Below, in pieces: positions 40,383 through 49,060 of a stretch of DNA of 63,244 nt. The stretch comes from JBCDGZ01 sp038750655. GTDB lineage: Bacteria > Bacteroidota > Bacteroidia > Chitinophagales > Saprospiraceae. The notes under the pieces are model-generated. The model worked only from the letters and a program-made list of their open reading frames with translations. It had not been told where the DNA came from and did not search any database. The DNA lies in assembly GCA_038750655.1 (NCBI GenBank), contig JBCDGZ010000023.1, positions 1 through 63,244 on the forward strand, in the 5' to 3' direction. Every line of letters begins with the position of its first letter. Positions within the stretch are counted from its first letter, which is position 1. The position numbers and the translations under genes were made by a program.

Positions 40383-42161
40383 ATGAAAAATCTAGGATTT
40401 TTAGCTCTTATGATGTTACTGGTGTTCTCGGCTTGCCGCAAGGATGTCGATGATGTGAACACCGTTATTAACCAACCTACTCCTCCGGTCTTCCAAAACT
40501 GGATTCCTGCCGAATCTATCGTTACTTCTTCTGTTATTGGTTTTGTGGTGGATGAAAACCAGCAGCCAGTCGCTGATGTAGAAGTGAGATTGGGCAACTT
40601 TAGAACGACTACTGACGAATATGGCCACTTTTTCTATAACAACCTGGCCATGAATGCGCTGGGTACTGTTGTTACGGTCGAAAAAGACGGATATTTTGAA
40701 GGCAGCCGCCGTTTCTTCCCCATAGCGGATGCCAAGAACCGCGTAAAAATCGAATTATTACCTAAAGTCTTCTCCGAGTCTTTCGAAGCCAACACGGGCG
40801 CCACCATCGATGTTGATGGCGGTGCGAGCATCGTATTTGCTCCCAACAGCATCCAACTTGAAGATGGCGGCAGCTATGATGGCGAGGTCAATGTAGCGGC
40901 CAAGTGGATGGACCCTTCTTCCGAGCGTACCCTGGATCAAATGCCGGGTAACCTCCAAGGGGTCAATACCCAAAGCGAAGAAGTAGCACTGGCCACCTAC
41001 GGTATGATCGCTGTAGAGCTGGAAGGCAGCAATGGCGAAGCCCTCAACATCGCCGAAGGCGCTACGGCGACCTTACAAATGCCTGTTCCAGCCAACATGC
41101 AAGCCGATGCTCCTAACGAAATTCCCCTCTGGGCGTTCTACGAAAGTCATGGCGTATGGGCGCAAGAATCTAGCGCCACCCTGGAAAACGGCGTGTACGT
41201 CGGTGAAGTTTCTCACTTCTCCTTCTGGAACTGCGATGCCCCATTCCCCCTAATCGTCCTTAACTTCCGTCTTGTTGATGGCGATGGCTTCCCACTGGCC
41301 AACTATAAATCAAGTCTTGAGCGCAGTAACTCCAGCATCGGTTACGGCTGGTCTAATGCCAGTGGTGAAATATCAGGGAAAGTGCCTAAAAACGAGGAGC
41401 TAATCTTAACGATTTTTGACGAATGTGGTAATACGCTGTACACCCAAACAGTTGGTCCATTCAGCATGGATACCAACTTAGGGGACATCACCATTACGGG
41501 TAGCAACATCAACTCAACTATTATTACAGGTCGAGTAATCGATTGTAATGGCGATCCAATAACGGATGGTCTGGTAACCATCGATTTTGACGGGCGGAGT
41601 ACCTACGAGTATATTGACGGTGGTAATTTCGAAGTCCGACTGACGACCTGCGATGCCAACGCTACGGGCGAGGTTGTTGCCATCAACTTTGCAGATTTTG
41701 AACAAAGCACTGGTCAGGCTGTACAGGCCAACATCCTAAATGACTTGGGTGATGTTCAAGCCTGCGGCCAGCAGCTGACTGAATTCCTGAGCCTGACTGT
41801 CGATGGTCAGACCATGCTCTACCCTGATGCTTGGCTCGTAGCTGTTGATTCGGTCGGTGCCCAGTATACCTACATCAACTTTAGAGGCTTTAACAGCCCA
41901 GTAGATAGCATCTGGGGGAATATTGAAATCCCTGGTATCACGGTCGCAGATTACAGCAATATGGTCAATATCAACCTCAGTGATTTCATCAACAACTGGC
42001 AATTTGAAGAGGGCAATGCCTTTGATAGCTTTGAAATTACCAGCTTTGGTGCCGTTGGCGAGGATGTAGTTGGAGAATTCAGTGGTACACTGACCAACTA
42101 TGCTATACAACCAGCAGCAACTGTCAGTGTGACCGGCGCCTTCCGATTAAAACGACAATGA
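40383..42161 (+). CDS. Carboxypeptidase-regulatory-like lipoprotein, paralogue 2
   Basis: 592 aa. Lipobox FSAC near residue 18, then RKDVDDV as in paralogue 1. Shared blocks include VVTVEKDGYFEGSRRFFPIA, ERTLDQMPGNLQGVNT, VELEGSNGEALNIAEGATAT and VSHFSFWNCDAPFP. The C-terminal 280 residues (from about FRLVDGDGFPLANYKSSLERS) are recognisably related in layout but strongly diverged. The two genes have separate terminators and partly conserved upstream blocks (CCATGCAGC, CTCCGrTTTA, CAGATCTG), so they are probably expressed as separate units under similar control. Confidence 0.85.
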   Translation: MKNLGFLALMMLLVFSACRKDVDDVNTVINQPTPPVFQNWIPAESIVTSSVIGFVVDENQQPVADVEVRLGNFRTTTDEYGHFFYNNLAMNALGTVVTVEKDGYFEGSRRFFPIADAKNRVKIELLPKVFSESFEANTGATIDVDGGASIVFAPNSIQLEDGGSYDGEVNVAAKWMDPSSERTLDQMPGNLQGVNTQSEEVALATYGMIAVELEGSNGEALNIAEGATATLQMPVPANMQADAPNEIPLWAFYESHGVWAQESSATLENGVYVGEVSHFSFWNCDAPFPLIVLNFRLVDGDGFPLANYKSSLERSNSSIGYGWSNASGEISGKVPKNEELILTIFDECGNTLYTQTVGPFSMDTNLGDITITGSNINSTIITGRVIDCNGDPITDGLVTIDFDGRSTYEYIDGGNFEVRLTTCDANATGEVVAINFADFEQSTGQAVQANILNDLGDVQACGQQLTEFLSLTVDGQTMLYPDAWLVAVDSVGAQYTYINFRGFNSPVDSIWGNIEIPGITVADYSNMVNINLSDFINNWQFEEGNAFDSFEITSFGAVGEDVVGEFSGTLTNYAIQPAATVSVTGAFRLKRQ

Positions 42162-42200
42162 TGATCCCAATAGATTCATAACAGGATGCCATAACGCAAA

Positions 42201-42232
42201 AGGAAGTCTCTGTCTAGTGGCAGAGACTTCCT
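42201..42232 (+). terminator. Hairpin terminator after lipoprotein paralogue 2
   Basis: Perfect 12-bp stem AGGAAGTCTCTG-TCTAGTGG-CAGAGACTTCCT; the following tail (TACTTCACTC) is only moderately T-rich. Confidence 0.7.
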
Positions 42233-42266
42233 TACTTCACTCAATTATTCTTTCGACGAAATCCTT

Positions 42267-42274
42267 TAAATTTG
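42267..42274 (+). promoter_or_regulatory. Predicted -7 box of the sigma-factor operon
   Basis: TAAATTTG is a perfect TAnnTTTG. It would place transcription start near 42281 and so favours the downstream TTG at 42296 over the TTG at 42272 as start codon. No convincing -33 box is seen. Confidence 0.5.
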
Positions 42275-42295
42275 CAAAACAAGCAGATTATTAAA

Positions 42296-42838
42296 TTGGT
42301 AAGCGAAAAGCAACTCATCCATGACTGTCAAAAAGGGCTGAAACAAAGTCAGTTCCTGCTGGTTAAGCGTTACTCAGCGATGTTGATGACGGTTTGTCGC
42401 CGTTACGCCCGCGATGAAGCGATGGCCAAGGACGTCTTGCAGGAGGCGCTGATTCGCATCTTCAAGAACATCGGTCGCTATCAGCCTACCGGCTCTTTCG
42501 AAGCCTGGATGCGCCGTATCGCCGTTCGCTGCGCCTTGCAATGGCTAGAAAAAAGCCACTTCCGCCGCGAACAGACTACCGAAAATTTTGACGACGACCG
42601 TCCCATTGATCCCGCAGTTTACCAACAATTGGCGACTGAAAACATCATCAAATTGGTTCAGGAGCTGCCCGATGGCTTCCGTACCGTTTTCAACCTCAAC
42701 ATCATCGAGGGGTACAGCCATAAGGAGATTGCGGAGCTGCTCAATATCACAGAAAGCAGCTCTCGCTCTCAGTTGTTACGGGCGAGAAGATTATTACAAA
42801 AAAAATTGACTGATTCCCTAAAAGTACGCTCATTATGA
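42296..42838 (+). CDS. ECF-type RNA polymerase sigma factor
   Basis: 180 aa if it starts at the TTG at 42296 (MVSEKQLIHDCQKG, matching usual family starts); the frame is also open to a TTG at 42272. There is no ATG in either place. Region 2: SQFLLVKRYSAMLMTVCRRYARDEAMAKDVLQEALIRIFKNIGRYQPTGSFEAWMRRIAVRCALQ. Region 4: ELPDGFRTVFNLNIIEGYSHKEIAELLNITESSSRSQLLRARRLLQKKL. It redirects RNA polymerase to stress or envelope promoters. Its stop overlaps the ATG of the next gene (ATGA at 42835-42838), indicating translational coupling to its likely regulator. Confidence 0.94.
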   Translation: MVSEKQLIHDCQKGLKQSQFLLVKRYSAMLMTVCRRYARDEAMAKDVLQEALIRIFKNIGRYQPTGSFEAWMRRIAVRCALQWLEKSHFRREQTTENFDDDRPIDPAVYQQLATENIIKLVQELPDGFRTVFNLNIIEGYSHKEIAELLNITESSSRSQLLRARRLLQKKLTDSLKVRSL

Positions 42839-44328
42839 AATGGCATAAATTCGACAAAACACTGCAAAAAGAACTGCTAGCGCACCAGTCTGAGGTGGAC
42901 ATCAACGCCATCTGGGCAGCCATCGAGCCAGAGGTCGACACCATCAATACGCGCCAACAGCACCGCCGCCGGGGAATCATTTGGTGGGGAATGCTGGCGG
43001 GCCTACTGCTGCTTGGCAGTACCTGGTTCTTGCTGCGGCCGTCGGCGACTCCAACGGAGAGCGCCACTGCGCCCCCTGTGGCTACCAACGAAAAGGCCAC
43101 TACTACGCCTTCTACCTCCGAATCAAAGGCGACCGCCGCCACTACCCTAAGCATAGGGCCTGAACAAAAATCGACAACCACTACTGCTGCGCCAGAGGCA
43201 ACGGCGGAGCGCCAAGCAAGCACGGACCCCAAGATGCCCAACCCAGCGCCTAAGATTCCGACTGCCGCTCCAACTCGGGAGCAAAAGCAGGGGGCTGCGG
43301 CCCAGCGATCTGGGCACGGAGAGATTCCTCCGGTGCGTACGACTGTGACGCCGGAGGTTTTGGGAACGGCGGATGCAGCGCAAAAGACGCCGGTAATGGC
43401 GGAGCGGGCGGCTGAAGGCCAGGAGAGCTTGCCAGTAGAGGTGGCGGAGCCACTTAGCATGGTTCGGCCGGTGGAGCCGAAGGCCAGTGAGCCTGGCCTC
43501 AGCGCCTTTCCAGGCATCGCTGCGAAGGACTTGAATTCGCTCAGCTTCCCGCAGCTTGAGCTGCCGTCCAACGAACTGCGTCCTCTCCCGGGCCTCAGTA
43601 GCCGCGATGGCAGCCCCTACTCCCTAGATATCCATCTGGGTATTGCTTTCCCTTTCCGCGATCTCAGTGGCCCCAACGATACGGCTACGACTTCGATCCT
43701 AGAGCAGCGCGAGCAGACGGAAAGCCCCTTGGAAGCCATCCAACTCGGTATCCTGCTGAACCGCCAGTTTAAGTCGGGCTTCGAGATTTCTGCCGGACTG
43801 CACTTCACGCGCATCACCGAACGGTTTGATTACAATACAACGCTTACTCAAGTAGACTCTATCGAAGGGATTGTGGCGTATCATATTCAACTCAATGGAG
43901 ATACGATTCCCGAGTTTGGCCAAGTCGCCGTGACGACCGAAACGATGATCCGCAAGAAATTCTTCAACCGCTATCAATTGATTGATATTCCCATCATGCT
44001 GGGCTACAGATTGGAGGCCAATAACTTCACCCTGGGCCTCCGGGCCGGCGTGATGGCCAATGTCGCCTTATTTACCCGAGGGCGGATTTTGGGCGATGAT
44101 GGCCTTGACGTCAACATCAAGAACAGCGAAAATGACCTTTTCAAATCCAACGTCACTTTCAGCTACTATGTCAGCTTTATGACGGCTTACGAGATTGCGC
44201 CGGGCATTCAATTGCAGTTTGCGCCCTACGCTCATTTTTACCCCAGGAGCTTTACCGGCTCGGCTAACCCGCTATCGCAAAAATACACGCTGGTGGGCCT
44301 CAACGCGGGGATTAGGTATCAGTTCTGA
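42835..44328 (+). CDS. Anti-sigma-like membrane protein fused to an outer-membrane beta-barrel
   Basis: 497 aa. Cytoplasmic N-terminus about 1-45 (WHKFDKTLQKELLAHQSEVDINAIWAAIEPEV), one TM segment at about 50-67 (IIWWGMLAGLLLLGSTWFLL), then about 170 residues of Thr/Ala/Pro/Glu-rich linker. The C-terminal about 240 residues look like an outer-membrane barrel: SLDIHLGIAFPF, IQLGILLNRQFKSGFEISAGLHFTRI, IDIPIMLGYRLEANNFTLGLRAGVMAN, final NAGIRYQF ending in Phe. Position and coupling to the sigma gene point to an anti-sigma role for the N-terminus; the short segment has no zinc motif. The barrel might carry the sensing function. The anti-sigma function is inferred from position. Confidence 0.8.
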   Translation: MKWHKFDKTLQKELLAHQSEVDINAIWAAIEPEVDTINTRQQHRRRGIIWWGMLAGLLLLGSTWFLLRPSATPTESATAPPVATNEKATTTPSTSESKATAATTLSIGPEQKSTTTTAAPEATAERQASTDPKMPNPAPKIPTAAPTREQKQGAAAQRSGHGEIPPVRTTVTPEVLGTADAAQKTPVMAERAAEGQESLPVEVAEPLSMVRPVEPKASEPGLSAFPGIAAKDLNSLSFPQLELPSNELRPLPGLSSRDGSPYSLDIHLGIAFPFRDLSGPNDTATTSILEQREQTESPLEAIQLGILLNRQFKSGFEISAGLHFTRITERFDYNTTLTQVDSIEGIVAYHIQLNGDTIPEFGQVAVTTETMIRKKFFNRYQLIDIPIMLGYRLEANNFTLGLRAGVMANVALFTRGRILGDDGLDVNIKNSENDLFKSNVTFSYYVSFMTAYEIAPGIQLQFAPYAHFYPRSFTGSANPLSQKYTLVGLNAGIRYQF

Positions 44329-44357
44329 CCCTCCACTTCCGTCATCTTTCAACTAAT

Positions 44358-44394
44358 GCGGCCTTCTTACAATGATTATGAAGGCCGCTTTCTT
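44358..44394 (+). terminator. Terminator of the sigma/anti-sigma operon
   Basis: Perfect 9-bp stem GCGGCCTTC / GAAGGCCGC followed by TTTCTT. Confidence 0.85.
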
Positions 44395-44491
44395 ATCTTT
44401 AGGTTTTTTTTAATATTTTTAGTGCGGAATATTAATTAAGTACTTAACCCAAGTTGTGATGGTGTTCCCCGCAACTTGCATCTTTCAAAGA

Positions 44492-45745
44492 ATGGAGGTA
44501 GAAAACGCCTTATTGCTAGATGTCGAAGCATACGTAACCAACTTCATCACGGAGCAGGTCCCTAAAGAGTATGCCTACCACGATGTTCAGCACACCATCA
44601 ATGTCGTGGCGGCGGTCAAAGACATCAGCGCGGCTATTAGTGTCACCGAACGAGAAATGGAGCTGATGCTGCTGGCCGCTTGGTTCCATGATATTGGATA
44701 CGATAAAGGCGCATTGAATCACGAAGAGCGAAGCTGCCGATATGCTCAAGAGTACTTGTCTAATTACGATATTTCGGAAGAGGAAATGGAGATCATCATG
44801 GGATGCATCATGGCAACTAAGATGCCGCATAATCCTTCGACGATCCTACAAAAGGTACTCTGCGATGCCGACCTAAGCCACCTGGGCAAAAAAACCTACT
44901 GGGATCGCTGTAGCCGGGTACGGCAGGAGCTGACCCTGACAAAGGGCATTACCATGAATGAACAAGAATGGGTGGATTTTGAGTTGGACTTCATCAGCAA
45001 GCATCGTTACCAGACCCGATCGGCCCAAGAACTCTACGGCAAGCGCAAAAACAAACATGTGAAACAACTGAAAAAACAAAAGCTGAGATTGAATCCACAA
45101 GAGGTCCTAACAGTAGAGGAAATTGCGCGTCGCGAGCGCAAAAAAGAAAAGAAAAAAGAACGCAAACAACAGTTGAGTAAGAAGCTGGGCACTGTCAGTG
45201 GAGATCATCCCCTCAAGCAGCTTAACCTGGGCCGAGGCGTAGAAACCATGTACCGCACTACCTACCGAACGCACGTCAACCTCAGCTCTATTGCCGATAA
45301 TAAGGCTAATATCATGCTCAGTATCAATGCCATTATCATCTCGATTACGGTATCGACTCTGGTGCCTAGTTTTGGTAGCAATCCAACTCTGGTCATCCCT
45401 ACAATCATCTTGCTAGGCGTATGTCTAGTTGCTGTTGTTTTTGCGACCCTGTCTACCCGCCCTAAAGTAACTGAGGGTAAGTTCACAACGGAAGACATTA
45501 AAGAAAAACGCTCCAATCTGCTCTTTTTTGGTAACTTCTATAATATGGATATCGAAGATTTCCACTGGGGTATGATGGAAATGATCAAAGATTCTGATTT
45601 TCTGTACAGCTCGATGACCCGTGACCTCTATTATCTGGGGATTGTGCTGGCCAAAAAGTACAAATACCTGCGCATCTGCTACAGCATCTTCATGTACGGG
45701 CTGATCATTGCAGTACTGGCTTTTGCTATCGCCTTCCTGGCCTAG
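44492..45745 (+). CDS. HD-domain hydrolase fused to a PycTM (Pycsar effector-type) membrane domain
   Basis: 417 aa from the ATG at 44492; an in-frame start at 44456 is less likely. HD domain at about 20-185: H34 (HDVQHTINVV), H66-D67 (WFHDIGYDKG), and D125/D127 (LCDADLSHLG). A highly charged linker about 205-240 (RRERKKEKKKERKQQ) leads to a PycTM/DUF5706-type domain at about 250-417: YRTHVNLSSIADNKANIMLSINAIIISI, TM pair, SNLLFFGNFYNMDIEDFHWGM, and a last TM. PycTM domains act as membrane effectors in Pycsar anti-phage systems, triggered by cyclic pyrimidines. No cyclase gene is in the window. Known members of this HD-fusion are widespread; whether they defend against phage is not established here. 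Confidence 0.85.
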   Translation: MEVENALLLDVEAYVTNFITEQVPKEYAYHDVQHTINVVAAVKDISAAISVTEREMELMLLAAWFHDIGYDKGALNHEERSCRYAQEYLSNYDISEEEMEIIMGCIMATKMPHNPSTILQKVLCDADLSHLGKKTYWDRCSRVRQELTLTKGITMNEQEWVDFELDFISKHRYQTRSAQELYGKRKNKHVKQLKKQKLRLNPQEVLTVEEIARRERKKEKKKERKQQLSKKLGTVSGDHPLKQLNLGRGVETMYRTTYRTHVNLSSIADNKANIMLSINAIIISITVSTLVPSFGSNPTLVIPTIILLGVCLVAVVFATLSTRPKVTEGKFTTEDIKEKRSNLLFFGNFYNMDIEDFHWGMMEMIKDSDFLYSSMTRDLYYLGIVLAKKYKYLRICYSIFMYGLIIAVLAFAIAFLA

Positions 45746-45881
45746 CCGCCCTATTTCACATCTTTTTGCTTATTTAGTTGTTGTATAAATTAGCTTGTTA
45801 GCTAGTACAGCTATTTCTTTTTTGGGTCAAAAAACCTAAAATTGCACTATTCATTAGATTACGTAATAAAATTAGACTACT

Positions 45882-46409
45882 ATGACCGAGACAATGGAAA
45901 ACACCCTGAATAGGCAGATTGAGCTAGAAGCCTATGCGTCTTTCTTGTATCTTTCTATGGCTTCTTGGTGTGATAATCAAGGTCTGGCGGGTTGTGCGCA
46001 ATTCATGCATACTCAATCTTCGGAAGAAAGGGATCATATGCTTCGTATATTTCACTACATCAGTGAAGTGGACGGCCATGCACTGACACCGTCCATTCCT
46101 CAAGCACCTGTAGAGTTTGAATCTATCCAATCAATGTTCTACCAAGTTTATGAGCACGAAAAAAAGGTGACCAATGCGATCAATAACATCGTAGATTTGT
46201 GCTACAAGGAAAACGATTACTCTACCCTCAATTTTATGCAGTGGTACATTGAGGAACAACGAGAAGAGGAAGATCAGATGCGGACTATTCTCGATCGCAT
46301 CAAGTTGATTGGCAGTGGCCCACAGGCCTTGTACTACATCGACAAGGAGATCGCCGCCATCAATAAAGCAGAGTTAAAAGCTGCTGCTGCTGAGGAAGAA
46401 GTCGCCTAG
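45882..46409 (+). CDS. Non-haem ferritin
   Basis: 175 aa, ferritin length. Ferroxidase-site residues are visible: Glu in LNRQIELEAYASFLYLSMASW, E-x-x-H in SSEERDHMLRIF (Glu50-His53 region), and Glu in WYIEEQREEEDQM. This four-helix cage oxidises Fe(II) and stores Fe(III) in the cytoplasm. An extra C-terminal tail (KAELKAAAAEEEVA) is Ala/Glu-rich. It lies 136 bases after the HD-PycTM gene. No Fur-like site was recognised upstream. Confidence 0.95.
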   Translation: MTETMENTLNRQIELEAYASFLYLSMASWCDNQGLAGCAQFMHTQSSEERDHMLRIFHYISEVDGHALTPSIPQAPVEFESIQSMFYQVYEHEKKVTNAINNIVDLCYKENDYSTLNFMQWYIEEQREEEDQMRTILDRIKLIGSGPQALYYIDKEIAAINKAELKAAAAEEEVA

Positions 46410-46558
46410 AGGATTCCTAGTGCAGTTTTAGCTGCTATTATTTTCTCTTTTTTCCTATATTTATACTCGCAATCAGTAGGTCATGTCCAGCATAGCCTGC
46501 TGATTAGCGCAGTGTAATAGCTACTGGCCCGAAAAAAGCCAAATGATAAGAGCAGTTG

Positions 46559-47029
46559 ATGATGACCTACGAAGTACTTGACAATATGGATGATCCTAAT
46601 GAGCGCTTCGACCCCAATACCCGGGTCGTCACCATCAAATATTTTTATTTCGAATCTAAAGCCCACCTCTACGCCGCCCGGCTCAAGGAGGCAAATATCA
46701 AAAGTTTCATTTCGAATGCCAATACTTCTACGGCGCTGCCTTTAGGCGAGGGGGGAATTGGCTTGCACGTTCGAGAAAAAGATAGAGAAGAAGCCCTTCG
46801 AATCGTCAGAGAACTCGACTATTACAATCGTACGGACCCTCGCGATCAATCTTTCCACGATGCCGATAAAGAGGATATTGCCTACGAAAAAGCTTTGCAC
46901 GAGCAGGCCGCCCGGCAATATAAGCCCGCAACCATGATCATCCTATTCTTGGTCTTGTTAATTCTGCTCGTCTTTGTGAGAGCTTACTTTATGACGGTAA
47001 GTGCAGGAGACTGGTTAGATGTTTTCTAA
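46559..47029 (+). CDS. DUF2007-domain membrane-anchored protein
   Basis: About 156 aa; adjacent in-frame start codons (TTG 46556, ATG 46559, ATG 46562) make the exact start uncertain. About 20-85 is a DUF2007 (putative signal-transducing) domain: VTIKYFYFESKAHLYAARLKEANIKSFISNANT...GGIGLHVREKDREEALRIV, similar in fold to PII-like ferredoxin-like units. A C-terminal TM segment (about 128-145, TMIILFLVLLILLVFVRAYF) anchors it. Function unknown. Confidence 0.82.
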   Translation: MMTYEVLDNMDDPNERFDPNTRVVTIKYFYFESKAHLYAARLKEANIKSFISNANTSTALPLGEGGIGLHVREKDREEALRIVRELDYYNRTDPRDQSFHDADKEDIAYEKALHEQAARQYKPATMIILFLVLLILLVFVRAYFMTVSAGDWLDVF

Positions 47030-47556
47030 AAAAAGGCCCACTCAAGAGAACATATCAGGAGAATACGTTTCTGAGTGGACTTGCCCTATAGAAAATAACA
47101 ACAAAACAGAAAGATTTTTATCCCTGAATTGGTATTGTCTACATTAAATGACTCTCAAGGTACTGCTTTTCTGTAATTTGACTAAATGAGATACCGTTTA
47201 ATTTTTTTGGTTCCACTTTATTTTTTTTATATTCGCCATTGAAAGTTATATCAAAACAGCTCGATTCTTTCCAAACATCTAGACACACTGATCTACCCTA
47301 AGAAAAATTAGGCTCTTTGCTTTGCATTCAGGTCTAGTTTCTATGCTAATCTTCCCCCCAAAAAATAATTATCAAGGCGGTCTTTGCAATTCATTCGGCT
47401 GATAGTACAGTACATCACTGCCGATTCGTTGCCTTTGTGTACCTTAATCGGTCACCTCTATCTCAATACCAGACCGTATTGACCTCTATTTAATTCGAAC
47501 AAACAAATAAACCAAATAATCTGGGTCAGCAATGATTCCTGTTGTATTACAATGCA
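47030..47556. other. Long A+T-rich non-coding region
   Basis: About 525 bases with no convincing gene. A 7-bp hairpin CCACTCA (47038-47044) / TGAGTGG (47072-47078) lies right after the DUF2007 stop and may help termination. The rest is A+T-rich with poly-T tracts near 47200-47235 and should contain the promoter of the 47557 gene. Confidence 0.5.
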
Positions 47557-49059
47557 ATGAAAACACCAACAAATAACTTATTTAGGTTGATTGACGCTAT
47601 GTCAGCAGCGGAAAAGAGATACTTTAAAAGGCATTTCTCTTCTGACAAAAGTTTGCAAACCAAGCTATTCGATTTCATCAATAGCATGGATGAGTATGAA
47701 GAAGATCAGGTCAAAGAATACTTCTCTGATACCAATCTGGCCAAAAACCTCAAGGTCTATAAAGTACAGCTATTTGATCTGTTGATGAAAAGCCTAACCT
47801 CCTACCACAGTAAACGCAACATCAACAGCCGCATCCGCATCGGCCTGGAAGAAATAGAAATTTTGATCGACAAGCAGCTTTACAATTCGGCGCTCGTCCG
47901 GCTGAAAAAAATCAAAGAGCTTTGCCTGCAACACGAAGCCTACAGCAAGCTCTTTCAAATACTTGAATTCGAAAACCAATTCAAGGTTCACTACAGCATC
48001 AACCCTCTTCCCCCTAACGATCAGCTTTTTGCTGAGCTCGAAGATGCCGTCACTCGCACAGAAACCGCCTATCGACTACAGAAAATTCTGATTGAACTCA
48101 ATAGCCGCAAAAATGCCAAAGGCCACCGACTTTTAGATGAACAGGAAAAACAACAGTATCAACGGCAACTACAAGAACTGCAGGATAACTACCAGCTGGA
48201 ATCCATGAGCCTCAAAGAAAAATCTTTTTGGTACCAAAGTGTCAGCTGTATCTATGATTTGATTGATGAGGAGGAGCAAAGCTATTCCTATAAGTTGGAA
48301 GCCCTCAGTTTATTTGAGAATGAACCTTTGAAAATTAATAGCCATAGTAGGCTGTATTTCAGTGCATTACACAATTATCTTTCCTGTTGTAATGCTATGG
48401 AAAAATATCCGGAGTTGACCGAAGGCATCCAAAAGATTAAAGCACTGGCCAAACGCTTTCCCTATCTCCACCGAAACATGACCTTTATCTATTATCTGGA
48501 AACGCGCTATTACTACCGGCAATCCAAATTCAGAAGCCTACCTGGCCCACTAGAGAATGACATTCTGAAACATATCAAACAGTACGATTTAGAGGGAGAG
48601 CACATCTCCGTCTCTCTCTTTTTACACTATACGTTGATCTACCTCATCTTGGGTAACGCTAAACGTGTACAGTTCTATCTGCGGAGACTGCAAAATAATA
48701 CAGGGAAAACGCCGCCAGTCTTCAGTCAAACGCACGGCATCATCGAGCTGATTAGTCACTATGAAACCGGAGATTATTTCATCATCAACAACCTGTTGCT
48801 CTCTTATAAGCGCAAGCTCAAAAGAGAACTGGAATACACCCCCTTCTTCAGACGTGCACTCGAATTCTTCAATCAACTAGGAAGAGTACCCAAGGAAGAA
48901 CATGCCCAATTGGCGCAGGAGCTTCTGGGAGAACTCCCAGAGTACTCCGAAGACGGCGTGTGCCGCCTGCTCTCCGGCCTACATCTGGAAAACTGGCTCT
49001 TGGCAGTCAACAATAACCAAGGCTTCACCGACTGGATGGCCGATAAATGCGTAGAGTAG
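47557..49059 (+). CDS. Conserved helical-repeat protein of unknown function
   Basis: 500 aa from the ATG at 47557; an in-frame start 15 bases upstream also exists. No signal peptide or TM. The N-terminus NNLFRLIDAMSAAEKRYFKRHFS is a motif I recognise from a Bacteroidota-specific protein family of unknown role. The rest is all-helical with TPR-like spacing (YNSALVRLKKIKELCLQHEAYSKLFQILEFENQF; NYLSCCNAMEKYPELTEGIQKI). It converges with hppD with only a 1-base gap between stop codons. Confidence 0.8.
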   Translation: MKTPTNNLFRLIDAMSAAEKRYFKRHFSSDKSLQTKLFDFINSMDEYEEDQVKEYFSDTNLAKNLKVYKVQLFDLLMKSLTSYHSKRNINSRIRIGLEEIEILIDKQLYNSALVRLKKIKELCLQHEAYSKLFQILEFENQFKVHYSINPLPPNDQLFAELEDAVTRTETAYRLQKILIELNSRKNAKGHRLLDEQEKQQYQRQLQELQDNYQLESMSLKEKSFWYQSVSCIYDLIDEEEQSYSYKLEALSLFENEPLKINSHSRLYFSALHNYLSCCNAMEKYPELTEGIQKIKALAKRFPYLHRNMTFIYYLETRYYYRQSKFRSLPGPLENDILKHIKQYDLEGEHISVSLFLHYTLIYLILGNAKRVQFYLRRLQNNTGKTPPVFSQTHGIIELISHYETGDYFIINNLLLSYKRKLKRELEYTPFFRRALEFFNQLGRVPKEEHAQLAQELLGELPEYSEDGVCRLLSGLHLENWLLAVNNNQGFTDWMADKCVE

Positions 49060-49060
49060 A

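Noticed and set aside
44492..46409. Complete Pycsar operon
   Set aside because: A PycTM-type domain is present but no nucleotide cyclase gene adjoins it; the next gene is ferritin.
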